This document shows, one piece after another, positions 1-10,364 of a DNA stretch of 64,000 nucleotides. Location of the stretch: contig CM044874.1 in assembly GCA_024500155.1 (NCBI GenBank), positions 995,001 through 1,059,000 on the forward strand, read 5' to 3'. Position 1 is the stretch's first letter, and each line of letters starts with the position of its first letter. Both the position numbers and the translations under genes were made by a program. The stretch is from Chenopodium formosanum. Lineage: Eukaryota > Streptophyta > Magnoliopsida > Caryophyllales > Amaranthaceae. Under the pieces are notes generated by a model. That model was not told where the DNA came from. It saw only the letters and a list, made by a program, of their open reading frames with translations, and did no database searches.

Positions 1-123
1 TTAAGTTATTAACCAAGCAAAGCATATTCCTAGTCTCAGTTCAGTTATTCTGTAATTTGAATCATCAAACACAAGCAACCTTAATTTCTAAAATTATTAA
101 TACAGCAAAAACAGTTTAATTAC

Positions 124-1093
124 CTGCTGACTTCGAGCATTTAACAATCGTATGTACTCATCAAATGTATCTGCACAGAAACGTGCCAAAACCTTTTCAA
201 AATTCGCAACATCTCTAACCAGAAAGAGTGCACAAGTCTTCATGTGAGTTAATAGCTTCCACTGCTGCTTAGTACGTTTACTGGCTTTCAAATGCCTAAG
301 AGCACCAATTCAATAAAATAAACTCTTGACAGAGACAGCATCAAGTAATAATTCAAACAATCATAGCATGTAAATCAATTCTAACCCAAAATGATGAATT
401 GAATAAACAAAGTCAAGCAAGATATCCATAATTCAGTTGAATAATTCAGTAATGAACATGAACGGAGACGTACCGGAACCAAGGGCGAACCACGGCAATC
501 AAATCCAAAAGATCGGTATACTTTTCGGTCCCGGCATCCTTAACACTACTCAACGACACACACTGCGCAATATCAACAGCCAAATTCACAATTAAGTCCA
601 CAAATTCATCTTCGAGCCGGCCATCAGAAGGAGGAACGAGGTTGCCCTTGGAAACCTTACATTTTGAATATTGAATAAGCTTAACAACACCAAGATCCTC
701 CAAAACCCTAAATCCCTCATTAATGGCATCCTCATACCTTTCCCACCTCATCAAGCAATGCACATACCTACCTCTGTGCAAATGCACAGAATACGACTTA
801 CCGGACAACTGAGACGCTACAGCATCCAAACAATCCAAGCACAATTTGAAAGAATCGAGCAATTGCGACACAAATTTGGTGGTTTTGGGATGTTTCGGCG
901 ATTCTGAAAGGCGTTTCGGGAGGAGAGTGAGGGATTGATTAAAGAACGGTAGAAATTTCTTCGCAATTGATGAAATGTCTTCGCAATTGGATGAATTGAG
1001 GAAAGAGAAAGGTTGCAAGAAGTCGGAGAATAGAGTGTGGATTGAAGTGAAATCGTAGGTTTCGAGCTTCAATTGAAGTGAAATCGTATCCAT
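124..1093 (-). CDS. ESP: Separase (copy A), exons 1 and 2, 5' part only
   Basis: Two exons of a gene that runs off the left edge. Exon 1 is 474-1093, with ATG at 1093 and donor GTACGT at 473-468; exon 2 is 124-295, preceded by acceptor AG and followed by donor GTAATT. Phases join (CG|G gives Arg). Identification comes from near-identity to the 5' exons of the locus at 47.5-62.7 kb, whose C-terminus is a clear separase protease (peptidase C50). Separase cleaves cohesin at anaphase; this N-terminal part is the helical scaffold that binds regulators, and carries no catalytic residues. Unlike copy B, exon 1 is open throughout. It contains an imperfect tandem 20-bp duplication around 950-990 that copy B lacks. 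Whether the protease exons survive in this copy cannot be seen here. Confidence 0.75.
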
Positions 1094-1235
1094 GGCGGAT
1101 GAGAGGGAAAGAGAGGAAGGGTAGTGGTGAAATCGTACACTTTGAAACGGAAGGAGGAGAAAATGAGCGCCAATTATGTTGTACGGTGTACGTACTTCAA
1201 ACTTTTTTTTGGAGTTGTTGTGCTCTTTTATAGTA

Positions 1236-1240
1236 CTACG
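1236..1240. other. Putative Stowaway excision footprint
   Basis: Here the sequence reads TA-CTACG-TA. The homologous site in the right arm (62849-62943) holds a 91-bp Stowaway-like MITE that starts CTAC and ends TAG between TA dinucleotides. A short remnant of the element ends between the two TAs is what a DNA transposon leaves on excision. The alternative is an independent small indel. Confidence 0.5.
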
Positions 1241-1327
1241 TATGTCATGTTTTGCACTGCTCTTTTCTGCTAAATCTGTTATGCTTTGCTTTGCCAGAAG
1301 TTCAAAAGAATAGGGGTCTTTATCAAA

Positions 1328-2284
1328 CGCAAGTACTAAATGCAGTACAAAATAACCTAAATGCAGAAATTAATTAATGATAAGAAAATAATAAAAGACT
1401 GAAATACCCTTTTCCAAAATGAAATAACTGGTTTGTCATTTCACCAGACTTTTATTTTTTACATTTTCCCTTTTGCAATTCATTTCATTCGCTATTTTTT
1501 TCCATTTCATTCACCATTTCAGTCGCCATTTTTTTTTTTTACAATTCATTTCATTTCATCATTTCCCTCAAAATTTTTCAATCTAAGCTTTAGAGAATGG
1601 TCGGCTATGATTTCCAAGGGTACTAGTAAAAACATGATTTCCGGGGGGTATCATTTACCCCCGGCTATGATTTTCCGGGGGTATTGAAGACCCCCGGCTA
1701 TGATTTCCGGGGGATACTAAAGACCCCCGGAAATCTTATCCAGGGGGTAATAGAGACCCCCGGAAATCGTAGCCGGGGGGTGCTGGAGACCCCCGGAAAT
1801 CATAGCCGGGGGGTACTGTTGACCCCCGGAAATCGTAGCTGGGGGTACTGTTGACCCCTGGCAACACAACCAGCACCGTGATACATGCCCATGAATGAAA
1901 TGTTCCGTTTAAGATGGAAATTTTATTTTATTTTGTTTGATTGTTCTTCTATAACTTAGATTTTGCGAAAAAAAAAATTTACAACACATAATTTTCACAC
2001 CTCAAAAAAATCGTCGTAGTGCACTTTATTATTGTCCATGAATTTGTATAATACTGAATATTTAATAGGATAAAAAGTTGAATACGTTAGAATATGGTTG
2101 TAAATTAAACGGTAGGATGTTTATATAGACATATAGTTGGGAGTGTAAAGGATTTAATTTTAATCCTTTAAAAAAAAGTGTAAAGGATTAAATCAAATTA
2201 AGGGCAAATTTGGAATATAATCTTTTTTAATAAAATAACTTATTCTGCATTTAGGTAAAATTGTACCTGCATTTAGTACCCCCC
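1328..2284. mobile_element. Terminal-inverted-repeat DNA element (MULE-like), 957 bp
   Basis: The insertion is absent from the right duplication arm, which defines it. Its ends are inverted repeats built on GTACTAAATGCAG followed by CTAAATGCAG (left 1333-1372, right 2237-2279 in reverse complement). TTATCAAA flanks it on both sides (1320-1327 and 2285-2292), an 8-bp, possibly 9-bp, target duplication that fits a Mutator-like or hAT element. No transposase frame is visible, so it is non-autonomous. Its interior holds the hairpin array at 1635-1862 and AT-rich filler. Confidence 0.7.
1635..1862. repeat. Tandem array of about 33-bp CCCCCGG hairpin units
   Basis: About seven units. Each has arms CCCCCGG and CCGGGGG around a 9-10-base loop, followed by a short A/T/G spacer. 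The loops of units 2-3 (from 1658) read CTATGATTT or CTATGATTTT; the loops of units 4-7 read AAATCATAG or close variants, which is the reverse complement. The first and last units are partial. The array lies inside the 957-bp element, and its GC content contrasts sharply with the surrounding AT-rich DNA. Confidence 0.85.
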
Positions 2285-2514
2285 TTATCAAATTGCAAGA
2301 TGAAATAATCTGATTGTTGACTTTTTTTGTGAATTCAAAGATTTATACTAATAAATATAACCCTAATTTTGCCCCAGTTCAATTTATCATTTGGGTAAAA
2401 GTAACAACAAAATTTTAAAGGCAAAGAAAAGAAGAGTGAATCAGGTTAAAATCCAAAGTTTTGCCTATAGTCTCACATAAATATATAAACCATGCCTACC
2501 AAAAGTACCAAATA

Positions 2515-3230
2515 CTAACATGTCTGTCCTTTCAAAGTTGTATCACTAAACTCCCTTTTTCTCCATGATCTTAGACTTGATACACTCAATGCCAAAAGAA
2601 TACCTCCAAGGATCACACCAAAGCTAATGGAAGAAAGGCTTCCAGTTAGCATAAAGTTAAGGAAGCCACCAACGAACAGAATTGTCTCTGCAAATGTAAC
2701 AAGTATATAAGAGAGACTAGTCAAAGAAAGATTGAAAACTACAATAAAGCAAACCATTGAACTAATTTAGGGAGAAGAAACATGCACTGGAGTCATTGGA
2801 CTATGAAAGTTCCAAATAATCCAGAATTCTGATACCAAATGACAAAATTGGAAACTTTGATACATAAAATACGATTGACAGCATGATCCTAGACGTAATA
2901 ATCTCATTAGAGTAAAATAAATTGGTTTTAAAATGCTGTTGTATTTAAATATACAATTGAATGTCATACCATATGGTTTCCCAATATAGAAATCACAGAC
3001 TTTGAATACATCATATAAATCACGAGCAGAAGAAAAGGTCTCCACTACATCCTTCACAGGTTCCGAGGAGTTCTTTGATGTTGTAGCAAGATATTTTCTA
3101 CCCCCCCCCCCCCCCCCCATTCCCTTGTCCATCTCCGGCACTAACCCGCTCCTGCTGTTGTCCTGGTGGTGACGATTGTTGTGACCGCTGCTGGTGGATC
3201 AGTTGACACAGTTGTTGTGGCGACTGCTGC
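2515..3230 (-). pseudogene. FAX/TMEM14-like membrane protein gene, copy A (partial, apparently broken)
   Basis: Two exons are supported. The exon ending at 2970 (donor GTATGA) encodes a stretch with EPVKDVVETF and DFYIGKPYG. The exon starting at 2687 after TTTGCAG encodes a glycine-rich hydrophobic hairpin with GVILGGILLALSVSSLRSW, ending in KGQTC and a stop at 2515. Phases agree. The combination of a DFxxGxPYG-like entry and a GGxLLALSxxSL helix resembles plastid FATTY ACID EXPORT proteins (TMEM14 fold), but only about half the expected four-helix domain is seen. Upstream, the minus strand has a glutamine-rich frame (about 3130-3290). An 18-base G run (3101-3118) puts that frame into a TAG and out of phase with the domain exon. 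Family call moderate; integrity doubtful. Confidence 0.5.
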
Positions 3231-3289
3231 TGCTGCCTTTGGTAGTGGCAGTATTGCGGCGGTTGCTGCGGCCACTACTGTTGATCTTG

Positions 3290-4065
3290 CCGTCTATTCA
3301 ACCACCCTCGATCTCCCGTCAACCTTCGTTTCTACCAACACCTCATCCCCATCCAACTCCATCAACCACCCTCCATCTCCCTTCCCCCTCCGTTTCCACT
3401 GCCTTCCACGTCGATTTCCGACCTCCCTACCTTCCCTGACGAATTCCGACCAAATCCCTTGATCTCATCCCCTTCGAATTCCGACATTCCCCAACCCTTC
3501 CCCCACCGTTTCCGCCACTTACATTCCCTTTCTTGGTGGATTCCGCCCTTCCTTCCTTTCCCTATTCAATTTCGACCACCGTGCTGCATTCTCCGTCAAA
3601 TTCCGGCCACCCCCTTCCCTTCCCCTCCCCGATTCCAATTGCCTTTAACATTGGTTGTCGTTATGGGTGGATTTTTTATTAAAAAAAAAAAAAAAAAAAA
3701 AAAAAATTGGTTTTTTAAAAAATAATATTTGACCAATCACATAGTAACACGTGTGGAAAAAAAAAATCAATTCACAAATGTTAACTTGCTTAACCGATTG
3801 CAAGTCACTTGGGTACAATACTGCAATGGGAGCGAATTGGGTACAAAGTTGAGATAAATAAAAAACGGCTTTTTCACCAAACACCACTGAGTTTTAACAA
3901 AATTCACCAAATACCACCAACTTTTTTCTAATTCACCAAATACCACTCACTTTATACAAAATATCACAAAATGCCTATTTTCTTGTCGTTTGTGTTAGTT
4001 TACTGATTCACCTTTAATCCACTCTGATAAAATTTATTTCACCATATACCCAAATCTTATAACGG
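3290..4065. other. Intergenic, pyrimidine-rich then AT-rich
   Basis: 3290-3660 is a C/T-rich stretch with degenerate CCATCCAACTCC and AATTCCGAC words. It is followed by an A-run (3680-3706) and AT-rich sequence with several 'CACCAAATACCAC' words (3880-3960). Open frames here follow from low stop density in biased sequence and show no protein similarity I recognise. Confidence 0.5.
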
Positions 4066-5951
4066 TGACAAGCTAAAGTCGTATCACCTAATCAAAAGTA
4101 ATTCCTAAAGCCACTAACTAAAATAGATAGGGAAGTAGGGTCGAATCCATAGGGAAACAATGTTATTTTATTTCTAATAAATTATTATAATCTAAATTAT
4201 TAAGTAACCAAATTGTTGTTATTTAAAGGAATTATACTATGAAGAATAAAAGTAGGGAGAAATAAAAGTGGATGAAATAAATGAATAAAAGACTTAGGGC
4301 ATAGGTTCACCAGTAAATAATATTTCAGAGTAAAACATAATAATCAATCATCAATGCATAATTAATCAGATCATTAAGGGCTTTCACTACGTATTACAAT
4401 CACAAAATTAATCTACCGGTATTAAATCGCATCTCTCGAATCTTGACTTAACCATTTATAAATTAACCTGTCTATTGAAACTAAGCCTAAACATCAATTC
4501 TCATCTCTCGAATCTAGAATCAATATTGCGTTACTCATATAATTAAAATTGCATAGCATTAAATCAATCAATAGGAAATTAATCAAGCATTGACAATCAA
4601 CGATAATAAATTACCCCTTCATATTATTCATGGATCCCCGCAAACCCTAGAAAGAGAACTACTCGTGCATAATTTAAATTAAAATAATCAAAGCGATTAA
4701 AGAAAACATATTTAAAATAATAATTAACCAAACTAAAATAAAACAGAGAAATAACGAAAGTCTAAAGAAATACGAAGAAACAATGAAAAAAAACCAATAT
4801 ATGATAAATATTAAAGTTAATGAAAAGCAGTAAACTTAATTAAAGAAAACAAAAATGTAAGGAAAAACTAGGAACCAAAAAGTCAACTTAAACTAATTCT
4901 CCAAAAACTAATCTTATGGAAAATAATCAAAACTAAGACTAAAATCCAAAACGAAAATAAGGAGGAACTAGAAATTGAGGAAAGTTATGCATTTACTAAT
5001 GCATAACATTGATTAAAATATTATAAAAACACATGGTAGAGAGAGAAAAGAGGAGAGAGATAGGAAGAGAGAGGCATGTAGGTGGACCACACCTATTTTT
5101 TGATCGGATTGTATCACGTGATGGGGGACCATATGCTGATTGTTCCACTGAAAGTTTATATGGTACCATTGAATCCTCAGTGGTACTATTTACGCATAAA
5201 TTTAGTACAACTGAATGCATATATAATACCATTATGTGCACATATAGTATCACTGTATATTCAATGGTACCATTTGATCATCCAATGATATCAGAATATT
5301 TATTCGTTTGTACATATGCATAATTACATGAATACCCTTTGTTATGCATTTCTAAATGCCTAACATTCCTCCCTTTAAAATTCCTCGAAAATAAGCTGCT
5401 CCTAAAAACTAATAATAAAAGCTTGCTTAACTCCCCATCAACCGACCTAAACTGACTTGCAGAATACTCGCCCGATCGGGCATTGGGCCGCCCGATCGGG
5501 CCCGCTTCCTTAACACCCAGTAAATCTGATAGTGGGCTGCTTGTATCTTCGTTTGGGCCAACAAACTGGGCCAATAATACAAGTGTCATTTTATGGTTCG
5601 TGGCCTCATTACTTGGTCCAATATTTCCTTTTTCGTCATATATCTTAGACTCGTAATAATACAAAGTATTGTACTTACAAACCGAACCCTTAATCAATGA
5701 ACTAAATTCCTTTAACTTGATCTTGGGCTTTAAATATCCGGTCATAAAATACGATCCGACTCTAATGTCTTCGTAGTGGCTCAATAAGCTCAGAAATTAT
5801 CATAAATCTGCAAATTCCTACAAAATAATATCAACTCTACAAAAATACTAAAAACGTAAATTAGTAATAAAAATAGCTTCGCAGAGCTCAAATAAGCACA
5901 AATATGACCGTGGGACGGGGAATAAAAAATATATATAAAATAGACTCATCA
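4066..5951. mobile_element. Solo LTR, family 1, with perfect 5-bp target duplication
   Basis: The element begins TGACAAGC and ends ACTCATCA, that is TG...CA, and is flanked by AACGG at 4061-4065 and again at 5952-5956. Its sequence is shared with the element at 21325-23000: the same first hundred bases (AAAGTCGTATC, then AGATAGGGAAGTAGGGTCGA), the same 'ATCTCTCGAATC' interior, a GCCCGATCGGGC palindrome pair (5468-5500), and an AT-rich terminus with 'GGGACGGGG'. There is no gag or pol. Size, termini and TSD fit a solo LTR left by LTR-LTR recombination. Confidence 0.85.
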
Positions 5952-6329
5952 AACGGCTAAAAAAAAACACTAACCGTTGCCATTTATAACGGCTAGTTTG
6001 TGTATAAAAGCAGCTTCCTATAGGGGTGTAAAGTACAGCCACACCTTAGTTAATTTGTAAAGATGTACACACACTCTAATTCGTCATCCTTTTGTTATGA
6101 ATCTTTATATGTGAGAGTGCCGAACAAAGTGTGCTCATGTGAAAGGAATTTTGCAAGCAATTAAGAGCTTCGATTCGACAAAAAATCCTCAAAGATTGTA
6201 TTACAAGTGTGATGTCTATGGTGCAAGCGCCATTTGAGCAAAATGTTGGTAACGCATTACCGACTTTGAAATTCATAACTCGAACTAACATTTTGGTCAA
6301 TATGACCCTTTACACCATCTAAATTTATC

Positions 6330-6720
6330 ATAACCCGCATTGTAGCCTTGCGGGGACTTCGGCCGAGTATGGACAACCTCTAGCTTATATGCCATATGTG
6401 GTAAGATATTTAAAACGTGCCTACAATAATAATTGTATCCTTACGGGACCTCGGCCGAGTATGAACAACTTCCGGCTTATATGCATTTTTGCTAAGATAT
6501 TTAAAACGTGCCTACACTATAATTGTAGGCTTGCGGGCCTACTCTAATAATTGTAGCCTTGTGGAGACCTCAGCCGAGTATGAACCACTTCTAGCTCTAG
6601 TTTATACGAGTACTCCGTATGTCATTTAACTCATTTTTGCTAAGATGTTTAAAATGTACCTACACTAATAATTGTAGCCGTGTGGGGACCTCGTGGGCCA
6701 CTTCTAGGCTTCTAGCTAAA
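6330..6720. repeat. Minisatellite, about 100-130-bp unit, about four copies
   Basis: Each unit contains 'TTGTAGCCTTGCGGGGAC', 'CTCGGCCGAGTATG', 'GCTAAGATATTTAAAACG' and 'TGCCTACA' in that order. Copies are imperfect and the later ones are partly collapsed. No coding potential is seen. Confidence 0.75.
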
Positions 6721-6830
6721 ACTTTTTCCGTATTTTCATTTTCTTGGACCATATATACTTGTATTAGTTGTATACTACCGAGCGGGTATGCCGTATGCAT
6801 CTTGTTAGATTCCCTGCATGGGTAATAGAT

Positions 6831-6852
6831 TTTTTTTTTTTTTTTTTTTTTT
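6831..6852. repeat. Poly(T) tract
   Basis: An uninterrupted run of 22 T residues just left of a Stowaway-like MITE. Confidence 0.9.
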
Positions 6853-6871
6853 ATATTTTTATATTTTTTTA

Positions 6872-6969
6872 ATACTATCTCTTTTAATTTTTATGTGTAA
6901 CTTTGGGGTATTATTTGTGAGATATATAATATTCCAAAGTTGCACATAAAAATTAACGGAGGTAGTACT
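6872..6969. mobile_element. Stowaway-like MITE
   Basis: About 95 bp. The right terminus in reverse complement reads ACTACCTCCGTTAATTTTTA, matched at the left by a degenerate copy, and the interior word 'CTTTGGGGTATTATTTGTGA' is shared with the elements at 11160 and 12519. The whole folds back on itself. Confidence 0.7.
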
Positions 6970-7082
6970 TAATTCATTGACTATTAATTATAATCAAGCT
7001 ATAATGAATTAATTGACAGTTTGACACATAAGTATATTTCGCATTTCCAAATTTATACTAACATCAATTTTTATAAGAAATC

Positions 7083-7083
<1 letters not shown>

Positions 7084-7125
<42 letters not shown>

Positions 7126-7473
7126 GATGTCGACTTCACAGGGTCTTCTGGCAGGGCTATCTGACTTTGTTCCGGGACGAGTTGTGGCTGATGCGGCTCA
7201 TCGGAAGCGGGTTAAGTATGAAGCTCGTTGTCTGGCGATTGGATATGATTTCATTCCCTTCTCCTTTTCTTTGCTTGGGGATTTAGAGAAGGAGCGAGGC
7301 TGTTGCATTGCTGAAGCGGATTCAAAGGTTCTCAACGACGCAAGACATTGGGGCTCGTGCTACAGCTCATATATTCACTAGGGTAGGCTTTGTTATAGCT
7401 AGAGGAGTGGGGCCCAGATTGTATCTCGGCTTCCCACTAATTTATTGTAGGTTGTATGACTTTTGTTTTTGAG

Positions 7474-7513
<40 letters not shown>
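7084..7513 (+). mobile_element. 5'-truncated LINE/retroposon tail between two (TAA)n tracts
   Basis: An open frame from 7127 to 7381 reads into a conserved C-terminal segment found at the end of many plant reverse-transcriptase-derived sequences (VKYEARCLAIGY, then FSFSLLGDLEK, shifting frame near 7300, then a GARA..HIF..RVGF..ARGVG stretch). It is preceded by an (AAT)n tract (7084-7123) and followed by a (TAA)n tail (7476-7513). Related tails lie in inverse orientation at 10205-10480. It is a dead 3' fragment; the frameshift is visible as the continuation of the protein in another frame. Confidence 0.6.
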
Positions 7514-7516
7514 CAT

Positions 7517-7866
7517 CATCTTATATACTAAAAGACACACCACTAATGACACGTGTTAATTTTTGGTGTGTCCCTTGTTTTTTTTTAAAAAAAATTTATA
7601 CATAAAAAAGTTTTGATGTGTCCTTATATATATTGCAAACTATAAACTTAAGTATAAGACAAATTTTCTTATTTACATAAATAAAATATTTGATGTATCC
7701 TTCCACAATATATATATATATATATTCAAATGCATATTTTAAAAATTTTGTTTGGAAAATAAGCTCTTTTATAATCCATTATTATATTTACATATGTAAA
7801 CTTACTTATAAAATATTAATTAAAATTATTTGTTAAAAAATTTCGTGCTTACGGGGTCTAACCTAG
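7517..7866 (+). mobile_element. Possible Helitron-like or other non-autonomous element
   Basis: Starts TCTTATATACTAAAAGACAC and ends near CTAACCTAG, just after 'CGTGCTTACGGGG', resembling the degraded hairpin and CTRR end of plant Helitrons. There is no TSD or TIR and no coding sequence. Weak call based on termini only. Confidence 0.35.
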
Positions 7867-8384
7867 TTATTTATATAAATTTAAAACAGGTCACTAATTT
7901 CACAATCCGATAAAAGGCTTGTTTTGAGAATACGAGGGTTAAAGTGAGATTGTTTCCAAATTTCAAAAATATGGGATTGTTTTGAACATAAATGACAAAA
8001 GTGAAATTGTTAATTTTCATTTTTCCTTACAATAATAAGATGTTCATTATAACATTACATCAATTCCAAGTTTGTTCACGCTCTATATTAATTGATGTGT
8101 ATAATTTGTCAATTTTGTAATACAACTAAATTTGTATTAAATCATTTTTAAATAGATCCTGTAAGACACAGCTCCTAAACTAGTTAATTTAAATATATAC
8201 CAATATTCAACATTAATATTTAATTGAGGACAAATCTCTATTATGTAAGGGAAGATATGAGAGAGTGGTGTCTGCATACATAATGAAATGTTTATGATAC
8301 CCTTAAACTTTTTTACATTTAGATTGTTAACGAAAAACAAAATTGAAAAAAAATGTAAGGAAATTTTGTTGTTTAAAACTTTTT

Positions 8385-8500
8385 AAACTTTTTAAAGTGG
8401 TTTTTAAATGGACCTTATAAGTTTATTTTGTTGTTTAAAAGGGACCTTGAGGTCGAAATTTGACAATAATTAAATTTTTTCTTTGACGTTGACCTCGTGT
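8385..8500. repeat. Fragment related to the foldback element at 9966
   Basis: Shares 'ATAAGTTTATTTTGTT', 'GGGACCTTG' and 'GGTCGAAAT' in the same order with 10040-10105. Termini are not recognised. Confidence 0.5.
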
Positions 8501-8563
8501 GATCTTAAAAAGTGATAAACAATGTAACGAAGACATAATTATTCATTTTTTTTTTAGTGTTTA

Positions 8564-8652
8564 GAGAGCCACAAGGGCAGGGGTGAGAATCGATCCCAGG
8601 ATCCCCTGAAACTGAAAGGGAAGGTCTAAACCACTTGAGCTACCCTCACTCT
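8564..8652 (-). mobile_element. tRNA-derived SINE head
   Basis: On the minus strand this reads like a tRNA gene 5' half and T-arm: an A-box-like TAGCTCAAGTGG and, about 45 bases later, a B-box-like GGATCGATTCTC, the standard pol III promoter layout. No cloverleaf with a proper anticodon stem or acceptor stem can be drawn, so it is a SINE head or retroposed tRNA relic and not a working tRNA gene. Confidence 0.55.
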
Positions 8653-9372
8653 TAATTGTTCATTTTTTTTAATGTTAAATTTTTTTTCGTAGAAGAATTT
8701 TAAGTAATTGATTTGATGATATTGATTTAACTAGGGTAGTGGCTTATGCGCGCGATGCGGCGGATTGACTTGCCGTTATGGCCCCTTATGGGTAAATTAT
8801 ATTGGCCGGACTTGTGTTTTCTCTCCATGCACAAAGAGATAATGGGTTGGGAAATTGGGAATGAAAAGTTTTCTTTATTGCTTAGGCATTGTATGCATAA
8901 AACCATATCTTCTTATTAATGTCAAGAATTAGGGAATGAAGGCAAAATCCATTTAGCACAGGAGTACACAAGCCATCACAGTATAAGTAAAGTTGATACC
9001 TAGAAGACTTTAGTTAATCAATTCCTGAAGAACAATTTTAATCGAGGAACATTACTGAACCTATAATAATGTTTTTAATGTGCTTTTGTGTTTGGACTCC
9101 TTGTATACAAAAGGGTTAGAGTACAAAAGTGTTGGGGAATGAAATTAGCATCAGTGGCCATTTAGTGATCCAAAAAAAGAGTTCAAAGGTAATATATCTA
9201 TATATGCTAATATTGATTTAACAATGTAGGATATATTAGAAATGACAAATTCACAAAATAAATGTCATGTGACAACGTCCCTACACCAACAATTGTATTT
9301 GAGCCAAATAATATCTAGAGTGGAGCAACCACAGTCCACACAATGAATCTAATAATCTTGCCCAATTCATAC

Positions 9373-9380
9373 TATAAATA
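9373..9380 (+). promoter_or_regulatory. TATA box of the lectin/aerolysin gene
   Basis: TATAAATA lies 77-84 bases upstream of the ATG at 9457. This spacing allows transcription to start near 9405 with a 5' UTR of about 50 bases; the UTR is A-rich and without upstream ATG. Confidence 0.65.
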
Positions 9381-9456
9381 GAACCCACTCTAATAAAAAA
9401 AAACATCCAATTCTAAAAAAATATACTAACGTATTTCAAATTAGAATTGAAGAAAG

Positions 9457-10328
9457 ATGGCAGAATTACCGAGGCTTATCACGTTGATGAGAAGCTCGCG
9501 TTTCTTCCAGTATGAAACAGAAGAAGGGGAATTGCACGCGACCGTGCGAAATACATCTGATACAATAATTAGTGAGAACAACTTCACCTTGTTTGAAGTG
9601 ACGAGTTCAAAGGTTCATCAGGGTATGGTCCACATCACAAGTCTCTACAATAACAAGTACTTGCGGCTCAACCCAACCGGAAATTATATTTCCGCCACTG
9701 CAGACGAGCTCGAGGAAGACCGTGCCGAACGGTCTTGCACTTTGTTCAGGTATGTCATCTCCCGCAACAAAGTGCGCTTCATCCACCAGTCCGATAATGT
9801 TGAGCGGAATGTGATAGTTTATCAAGGTGGTATCCTCGGCGCTTTGGGTAATGTTCTTTCACTTCCCATTTAATTTATTACTACCTCCAATCCGTTAAAT
9901 ATTAAATACCGTAGTATTAGGTGTAACTAATATTTAACGGAGATAATATTATTAGTATTATTATTAGGAAAATTTGTCCGGAAGGGACATATATGTTCAC
10001 TATTTTGTCTACAAGGACCTTATATGTTTAAAGTGGTCTTAAAAGACCATATAAGTTTATTTTGTTATTTATGGGGGACCTTGGGGTCGAAATCCGACAA
10101 TAATGAACTTATAAGGTCCTTTTAGAAAACTTTAAACAAATAAGGTCATTTCACATAAAATAGTGAATATATATGTCTTTCCTTATTATTATTATAAAAA
10201 AAATATATCAAAAAACCTACAAAGTCAATCAATTTACAAGAAATTGATGGGGAGCCGAGATACAATCTGGGCTCCCACCCCTCTAGCTATAGCGAACCTA
10301 ATCCTGTTGAAGATGTGAGCAACTGCAC

Positions 10329-10364
<36 letters not shown>

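Larger units (their letters stand above)
1..3290. repeat. Left arm of a segmental duplication
   Basis: Positions 1-1320 and 2293-3270 align in the same orientation to 61561-64000 with only scattered substitutions and small indels; for example 124-295 corresponds to 61684-61855 base for base by a constant offset of 61560. The arm carries separase exons 1-2 and the FAX-like exons in the same order as the right arm. The main difference is a 957-bp insertion (1328-2284) present only here. The homology already exists at base 1, so the duplication extends left of the window. Seen directly by reading both ends; percentage identity was not computed. Confidence 0.93.

Noticed and set aside
3166..3725. 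Plus-strand open frames rich in Pro and Leu
   Set aside because: They lie in pyrimidine-rich DNA and opposite a Gln-rich minus-strand frame; no domain and no start context.
5033..5784. Open frames inside the solo LTR
   Set aside because: They lie within an LTR with TSD; no gag, pol or other domain.
8564..8652. Functional tRNA gene
   Set aside because: A and B boxes are present, but no proper acceptor stem or anticodon arm can be folded; better explained as a SINE head.
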